Positions 57,376-64,000 of a stretch of DNA of 64,000 nucleotides are shown piece after piece. The notes under the pieces are model-generated. The model saw only the letters and a program-made list of their open reading frames with translations. It was not told where the DNA came from and did no database searches. How positions within the stretch are numbered: the stretch's first letter is position 1; each line of letters starts with the position of its first letter. The position numbers and the translations under genes are program-made. The DNA is from Crambe crambe (taxonomy: Eukaryota; Porifera; Demospongiae; Poecilosclerida; Crambeidae): the NCBI GenBank assembly GCA_963924555.1, contig OZ004592.1, positions 7,180,624-7,244,623 of the forward strand, written 5' to 3'.

Positions 57376-59345
57376 CTCAACCTACAGGTTAAGGAGATAA
57401 GCCCTCAGATTTCTTCAGGTTTCTTCAGGTTAGGTTCAGGTTAGGTTAGGTTGAGGTTAGAGGTCCAAATCGGCCCGAAGGGCATATGTACACCCCCTAG
57501 GGGATCTCTATGGCACATGGGGGCAGGGTTAGCTGTCCTGGGGGCAATTTCATCTGGATTACCACGAAATTATCCCTCATGCTTCTCAGGTTATCCCTCC
57601 TGACTGTTTTCCACCCATTCAGGTTTCTTCAGGTTTCTTCAGGTTAGGTTAGGTTGAGGTTAGGTTGAGGTTAGAGGTCCAAATCGGCCCTAAGGGCATA
57701 TGTACACCCCCTAGGGGATCTCTATGGTACATGAGGGCAGGGTTAGCTGTCCTGGGGGCATTTTCATCCGGACTACCACGAGGTTATCCCCCATGCCTCT
57801 CGGGTTATCCCTCCTGACTGTTTTCCACCCATTCAGGTTTCTTCAGGTTTCTTCAGGTTTCTTCAGGTTAGGTTAGGTTGAGGTTAGGTTGAGGTTAGAG
57901 GTCCAAATCGGCCCTAAGGGCATATGTACACCCCCTAGGGGATCTCTATGGCACATGGGGGCAGGGTTAGCTGTCCTGGGGGCAATTTCATCTGGATTAC
58001 CACGAAATTATCCCTCATGCTTCTCAGGTTATCCCTCCTGACTGTTTTCCACCCATTCAGGTTTCTTCAGGTTTCTTCAGGTTAGGTTAGGTTGAGGTTA
58101 GGTTGAGGTTAGAGGTCCAAATCGGCCCTAAGGGCATATGTACACCCCCTAGGGGATCTCTATGGCACATGGGGGCAGGGTTAGCTGTCCTGGGGGCAAT
58201 TTCATCTGGATTACCACGAAATTATCCCTCATGCTTCTCAGGTTATCCCTCCTGACTGTTTTCCACCCATTCAGGTTTCTTCAGGTTTCTTCAGGTTTCT
58301 TCAGGTTAGGTTAGGTTGAGGTTAGGTTGAGGTTAGAGGTCCAAATCGGCCCTAAGGGCATATGTACACCCCCTAGGGGATCTCTATGGTACATGAGGGC
58401 AGGGTTAGCTGTCCTGGGGGCATTTTCATCCGGACTACCACGAGGTTATCCCCCATGCCTCTCGGGTTATCCCTCCTGACTGTTTTCCACCCATTCAGGT
58501 TTCTTCAGGTTTCTTCAGGTTTCTTCAGGTTAGGTTAGGTTGAGGTTAGGTTGAGGTTAGAGGTCCAAATCGGCCCTAAGGGCATATGTACACCCCCTAG
58601 GGGATCTCTATGGCACATGGGGGCAGGGTTAGCTGTCCTGGGGGCAATTTCATCTGGATTACCACGAAATTATCCCTCATGCTTCTCAGGTTATCCCTCC
58701 TGACTGTTTTCCACCCATTCAGGTTTCTTCAGGTTTCTTCAGGTTAGGTTAGGTTGAGGTTAGGTTGAGGTTAGAGGTCCAAATCGGCCCTAAGGGCATA
58801 TGTACACCCCCTAGGGGATCTCTATGGCACATGGGGGCAGGGTTAGCTGTCCTGGGGGCAATTTCATCTGGATTACCACGAAATTATCCCTCATGCTTCT
58901 CAGGTTATCCCTCCTGACTGTTTTCCACCCATTCAGGTTTCTTCAGGTTTCTTCAGGTTAGGTTAGGTTGAGGTTAGGTTGAGGTTAGAGGTCCAAATCG
59001 GCCCTAAGGGCATATGTACACCCCCTAGGGGATCTCTATGGCACATGGGGGCAGGGTTAGCTGTCCTGGGGGCAATTTCATCTGGATTACCACGAAATTA
59101 TCCCTCATGCTTCTCAGGTTATCCCTCCTGACTGTTTTCCACCCATTCAGGTTTCTTCAGGTTAGGTTCAGGTTAGGTTAGGTCGAGGTTAGAGGTCAAA
59201 ATCGGCCCGAAGGGCAAATGTACACCCCCTGGGGGATCTGTAGTGCTCATGGGGGCAAGGTTAAATGTCCTGGGGGGATTTTATTCAGAGGTTATCCCCC
59301 ATGCTTCTCAGGTTATCCCTCCTGACTGTTTTCTACCCATTCATG
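57376..59345 (+). repeat. About 215-bp satellite array (unit 2), about 9 copies
   Basis: Same sub-types as unit 1 but about four units fewer, accounting for most of the length difference between the two units. One copy has TTAGGTCGAGG in place of TTAGGTTGAGG at 59180. Confidence 0.93.
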
Positions 59346-59925
59346 GCTATTTTTGGGGCCCCCTAGGTTTGATCAGGTTTGATCAGGTTTGATTATTGGT
59401 CGAAAACGACCATGGGGGCCTCGAATTTAGCCGTGAGGGCATTTTTTTAGTCCTAAGGGACGTTTTTTTAGCCATTAGGGCTCGATATTATCCATGAGGG
59501 ATGCCATGAGGGCCTTGCTCAAAAGAAAATTGTAGTTTATCCCCCAAGGTTGGTAACCTGACCCCTGTGGCATCAAAACCCATCCCTCAACTCAAAATAA
59601 GACCAGTTTTTAGTCCTAAGGGCCGGGTTATGTTGCCACGAGGGATAACCGGGTGCTCATGAGGGCAAGGTTAAGGTAGCTTTAGGGATATTTCCCTCAT
59701 GCTACCGAACCTGGCCCCCATGCTTATCAGGTTTGCCCTCAGGCTCGAAACCTAACCTCAGGTTAAACCTGAGGTTTCTTCAGTTTTCTTTAAATCCCTA
59801 GTTTTCGAGATCGATTTTGCCCTCAAGGGCCAAGGTTTCTTGGCATGGGGGCGATTTTTAGCCCTAAGGGAACCTAGGTTTCTCTAGGTTAGGTGAGGCA
59901 AAACCTCAGGCATCCCCCACTCCAT

Positions 59926-60604
59926 AGCTAGGGCTAGGGCCAGGGCTAGGGCTAGGGCTAGGGCCAGGGCTAGGGCTAGGGCTAGGGCCAGGGCTAGGGC
60001 TAGGGCTAGGGCCAGGGCTAGGGCTAGGGCTAGGGCCAGGGCTAGGGCTAGGGCTAGGGCCAGGGCTAGGGCTAGGGCTAGGGCCAGGGCTAGGGCTAGG
60101 GCTAGGGCCAGGGCTAGGGCTAGGGCTAGGGCCAGGGCTAGGGCTAGGGCTAGGGCCAGGGCTAGGGCTAGGGCTAGGGCCAGGGCTAGGGCTAGGGCTA
60201 GGGCCAGGGCTAGGGCTAGGGCTAGGGCCAGGGCTAGGGCTAGGGCTAGGGCCAGGGCTAGGGCTAGGGCTAGGGCCAGGGCTAGGGCTAGGGCTAGGGC
60301 CAGGGCTAGGGCTAGGGCTAGGGCCAGGGCTAGGGCTAGGGCTAGGGCCAGGGCTAGGGCTAGGGCCAGGGCCAGGGCTAGGGCTAGGGCCAGGGCCAGG
60401 GCTAGGGCTAGGGCCAGGGCCAGGGCTAGGGCTAGGGCCAGGGCCAGGGCTAGGGCTAGGGCCAGGGCCAGGGCTAGGGCTAGGGCCAGGGCCAGGGCTA
60501 GGGCTAGGGCCAGGGCCAGGGCTAGGGCTAGGGCCAGGGCCAGGGCTAGGGCTAGGGCCAGGGCCAGGGCTAGGGCTAGGGCCAGGGCTAGGGCTAGGGC
60601 CAGG
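59926..60604 (+). repeat. Proximal telomeric array with CCAGGG/CTAGGG higher-order repeats
   Basis: First (CCAGGG)1(CTAGGG)3, a 24-bp unit, for about 17-18 copies to about 60365; then (CCAGGG)2(CTAGGG)2, also 24 bp, for about nine copies to about 60580, then a short transition. Phase with the distal array is kept. Confidence 0.95.
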
Positions 60605-63600
60605 GCCTAGGGCTAGGGCTAGGGCAGGGCTAGGGCTAGGGCTAGGGCTAGGGCTAGGGCTAGGGCTAGGGCTAGGGCTAGGGCTAGGGCTAGGGCTAGG
60701 GCTAGGGCTAGGGCTAGGGCTAGGGCTAGGGCTAGGGCTAGGGCTAGGGCTAGGGCTAGGGCTAGGGCTAGGGCTAGGGCGGCTAGGGCTAGGGCTAGGG
60801 CTAGGGCTAGGGCTAGGGCTAGGGCTAGCTAGGGCTAGGGCTAGGGCTAGGGCTAGGGCTAGGGCTAGGGCTAGGCTAGGGCTAGGGCTAGGGCTAGGGG
60901 CTAGGGCTAGGGCTAGGGCTAGGGCTAGGGCTAGGGCTAGGGCTAGGGCTAGGGCTAGGGCTAGGGCTAGGGCTAGGGCTAGGGCTAGGGCTAGGGCTAG
61001 GGCTAGGGCTAGGGCTAGGGCTAGGGCTAGGGCTAGGGCTAGGGCTAGGGCTAGGGCTAGGGCTAGGGCTAGGGCTAGGGCTAGGGCTAGGGCTAGGGCT
61101 AGGGCTAGGGCTAGGGCTAGGGCTAGGGCTAGGGCTAGGGCTAGGGCTAGGGCTAGGGCTAGGGCTAGGGCTAGGGCTAGGGCTAGGGCTAGGGCTAGGG
61201 CTAGGGCTAGGGCTAGGGCTAGGGCTAGGGCTAGGGCTAGGGCTAGGGCTAGGGCTAGGGCTAGGGCTAGGGCTAGGGCTAGGGCTAGGGCTAGGGCTAG
61301 GGCTAGGGCTAGGGCTAGGGCTAGGGCTAGGGCTAGGGCTAGGGCTAGGCTAGGCTGGGCTAGGGCTAGGGCTAGGGCTAGGGCTAGGGCTAGGGCTAGG
61401 GCTAGGGCTAGGGCTAGGGCTAGGGCTAGGGCTAGGGCTAGGGCTAGGGCTAGGGCTAGGGCTAGGGCTAGGGCTAGGGCTAGGGCTAGGGCTAGGGCTA
61501 GGGCTAGGGCTAGGCTAGGGCTAGGGCTAGGGCTAGGGCTAGGGCTAGGGCTGGGCTAGGGCTAGGGCTAGGGCTAGGGCTAGGGCTAGGGCTAGGGCTA
61601 GGGCTAGGGCTAGGGCTAGGGCTAGGGCTAGGGCTAGGGCTAGGGCTAGGGCTAGGGCTAGGGCTAGGGCTAGGGCTAGGGCTAGGGCTAGGGCTAGGGC
61701 TAGGGCTAGGGCTAGGGCTAGGGCTAGGGCTAGGGCTAGGGCTAGGGCTAGGGCTAGGGCTAGGGCTAGGGCTAGGGCTAGGGCTAGGGCTAGGGCTAGG
61801 GCTAGGGCTAGGGCTAGGGCTAGGGCTAGGGCTAGGGCTAGGGCAGGGCTAGGGCTAGGGCTAGGGCTAGGGCTAGGGCTAGGGCTAGGGCTAGGGCTAG
61901 GGCTAGGGCTAGGGCTAGGGCTAGGGCTAGGGCTAGGGCTAGGGCTAGGGCTAGGGCTAGGGCTAGGGTAGGGCTAGGGCTAGGGCTAGGGCTAGGGCTA
62001 GGGCTAGGGCTAGGGCTAGGGCTAGGGCTAGGGCTAGGGCTAGGGCTAGGGCTAGGGCTAGGGCTAGGGCTAGGGCTAGGGCTAGGGCTAGGGCTAGGGC
62101 TAGGGCTAGGGCTAGGGCTAGGGCTAGGGCTAGGGCTAGGGCTAGGGCTAGGGCTAGGGCTAGGGCTAGGGCTAGGGCTAGGGCTAGGGCTAGGGCTAGG
62201 GCTAGGGCTAGGGCTAGGGCTAGGGCTAGGGCTAGGGCTAGGGCTAGGGCTAGGGCTAGGGCTAGGGCTAGGGCTAGGGCTAGGGCTAGGGCTAGGGCTA
62301 GGGCTAGGGCTAGGGCTAGGGCTAGGGCTAGGGCTAGGGCTAGGGCTAGGGCTAGGGCTAGGGCTAGGGCTAGGGCTAGGGCTAGGGCTAGGGCTAGGGC
62401 TAGGGCTAGGGCTAGGGCTAGGGCTAGGGCTAGGGCTAGGGCTAGGGCTAGGGCTAGGGCTAGGGCTAGGGCTAGGGCTAGGGCTAGGGCTAGGGCTAGG
62501 GCTAGGGCTAGGGCTAGGGCTAGGCTAGGGCTAGGGCTAGGGCTAGGGCTAGGGCTAGGGCTAGGGCTAGGGCTAGGGCTAGGGCTAGGGCTAGGGCTAG
62601 GGCTAGGGCTAGGGCTAGGGCTAGGGCTAGGGCTAGGGCTAGGGCTAGGGCTAGGGGCTAGGGCTAGGGCTAGGGCTAGGGCTAGGGCTAGGGCTAGGGC
62701 TAGGGCTAGGGCTAGGGCTAGGGCTAGGGCTAGGGCTAGGGCTAGGGCTAGGGCTAGGGCTAGGGCTAGGGCTAGGGCTAGGGCTAGGGCTAGGGCTAGG
62801 GCTAGGGCTAGGGCTAGGGCTAGGGCTAGGGCTAGGGCTAGGGCTAGGGCTAGGGCTAGGGCTAGGGCTAGGGCTAGGGCTAGGGCTAGGGCTAGGGCTA
62901 GGGCTAGGGCTAGGGCTAGGGCTAGGGCTAGGGCTAGGGCTAGGGCTAGGGCTAGGGCTAGGGCTAGGGCTAGGGCTAGGGCTAGGGCTAGGGCTAGGGC
63001 TAGGGCTAGGGCTAGGGCTAGGGCTAGGGCTAGGGCTAGGGCTAGGGCTAGGGCTAGGGCTAGGGCTAGGGCTAGGGCTAGGGCTAGGGCTAGGGCTAGG
63101 CTAGGGCTAGGGCTAGGGCTAGGGCTAGGGCTAGGGCTAGGGCTAGGGCTAGGGCTAGGGCTAGGGCTAGGGCTAGGGCTAGGGCTAGGGCTAGGGCTAG
63201 GGCTAGGGCTAGGGCTAGGGCTAGGGCTAGGGCTAGGGCTAGGGCTAGGGCTAGGGCTAGGGCTAGGGCTAGGGCTAGGGCTAGGGCTAGGGCTAGGGCT
63301 AGGGGCTAGGGCTAGGGCTAGGGCTAGGGGCTTAGGGCTAGGGCTAGGGCTAGGGCTAGGGCTAGGGCTAGGGCTAGGGCTAGGGCTAGGGCTAGGGCTA
63401 GGGCTAGGGCTAGGGCTAGGGCTAGGGCTAGGGCTAGGGCTAGGGCTAGGGCTAGGGCTAGGGCTAGGGCTAGGGCTAGGGCTAGGGCTAGGGCTAGGGC
63501 TAGGGCTAGGGCTAGGGCTAGGGCTAGGGCTAGGGCTAGGGCTAGGGCTAGGGCTAGGGCTAGGGCTAGGGCTAGGGCTAGGGCTAGGGCTAGGGCTAGG

Positions 63601-64000
63601 CTAGGGCTAGGGCTAGGGCTAGGGCTAGGGCTAGGGCTAGGGCTAGGGCTAGGGCTAGGGCTAGGGCTAGGGCTAGGGCTAGGGCTAGGGCTAGGGCTAG
63701 GGCTAGGGCTAGGGCTAGGCCCTAGGCTAGGGCTAGGGCTAGGGCTAGGGCTAGGGCTAGGGCTAGGGCTAGGGCTAGGGCTAGGGCTAGGGCTAGGGCT
63801 AGGGCTAGGGCTAGGGCTAGGGCTAGGGCTAGGGCTAGGGCTAGGGCTAGGGCTAGGGCTAGGGCTAGGGCTAGGGCTAGGGCTAGGGCTAGGGCTAGGG
63901 CTAGGGCTAGGGCTAGGGCTAGGGCTAGGGCTAGGGCTAGGGCTAGGGCTAGGGCTAGGGCTAGGGCTAGGGCTAGGGCTAGGGCTAGGGCTAGGGCTAG
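60605..64000 (+). repeat. CTAGGG telomere-like array to the window end
   Basis: About 3.4 kb of CTAGGG hexamers, G-rich strand 5'->3' towards the right edge, as expected for a right-hand chromosome end. Rare one- or two-base slips (e.g. 60781, 60873, 61347, 61844, 62523, 63330, 63720). No TTAGGG tract was seen. Confidence 0.93.

Larger units (their letters stand above)
51843..59930 (+). repeat. Subtelomeric unit 2 (about 8.1 kb), tandem copy of unit 1
   Basis: Nearly identical to unit 1 in the same order, with fewer 52-bp copies at its start, one added about-230-bp unit (55083-55260) and about four fewer 215-bp units. It ends CATCCCCCACTCCATAGCTA and runs straight into the telomeric array. 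Confidence 0.95.

Noticed and set aside
60605-64000. CTAGGG array as a nanopore base-calling artefact of TTAGGG
   Set aside because: Known nanopore telomere errors give other patterns, and the motif also occurs in seeds and in the 30-bp array in non-telomeric context. Not fully excluded without reads.

Overview
This is eukaryotic, animal-type DNA, most likely the right-hand end of a demosponge chromosome. The first 16.5 kb is a dense cluster of recognisable metazoan genes (EGR-type zinc finger, BIN3, T-box, FHIP2/FAM160B, ADPGK, RIM-BP, MYORG). They have GT-AG introns of about 50-60 bp, exons as short as 8-27 nt, and intergenic gaps of 4 to about 300 bp, a style typical of sponges such as Amphimedon. 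The species cannot be fixed from the sequence alone. All exon boundaries below were read by eye from splice motifs, frame and homology to known families.

Layout. 1-16,483: seven genes. EGR (+, 3' end only) converges on BIN3 (-). T-box, FHIP2 and ADPGK follow on the same minus strand. ADPGK shares a 67-bp divergent promoter with a 21-exon RIM-BP-like gene (+), whose stop lies 4 bp from the stop of the intronless convergent MYORG gene (-). 16.5-41 kb: gene-poor and rich in dispersed, inverted and fold-back repeats, with a broken LINE. Embedded here are three copies of an unrecognised gene family: A (20.2-21.5 kb, +, truncated), B (23.9-26.9 kb, -, intact) and C (33.4-36.1 kb, +, intact). B and C have matching promoters (DR1 nuclear-receptor-type element about 33 bp upstream of a TATA box) and a leader full of repeated splice-donor-like units. 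41-42.9 kb: minisatellites, a perfect 53-bp inverted repeat and a 20-bp satellite. 42.9-59.9 kb: two tandem, nearly identical subtelomeric units of about 8.9 and 8.1 kb. The first begins at, and the second is preceded by, a short CTAGGG seed, and the second runs into the terminal array. Each unit is a mosaic of 30-, 52-, about 215- and about 230-bp arrays plus one small ORF, intact in unit 1 and frameshifted in unit 2. 59.9-64.0 kb: a telomere-like array of CTAGGG, not the canonical animal TTAGGG, with the G-rich strand running towards the window end. Its proximal part alternates CCAGGG and CTAGGG in regular 24-bp higher-order repeats.

The most unusual features are the CTAGGG array, the subtelomeric units carrying internal seeds of the same motif, and the duplicated orphan gene family with DR1+TATA promoters. 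The gene cluster itself looks like ordinary conserved cell biology: transcription factors (EGR, T-box), membrane curvature and trafficking (BIN3, FHIP2), glycolytic priming (ADPGK), a scaffold (RIM-BP) and a lumenal glycosidase (MYORG). Nothing suggests these genes form one pathway.
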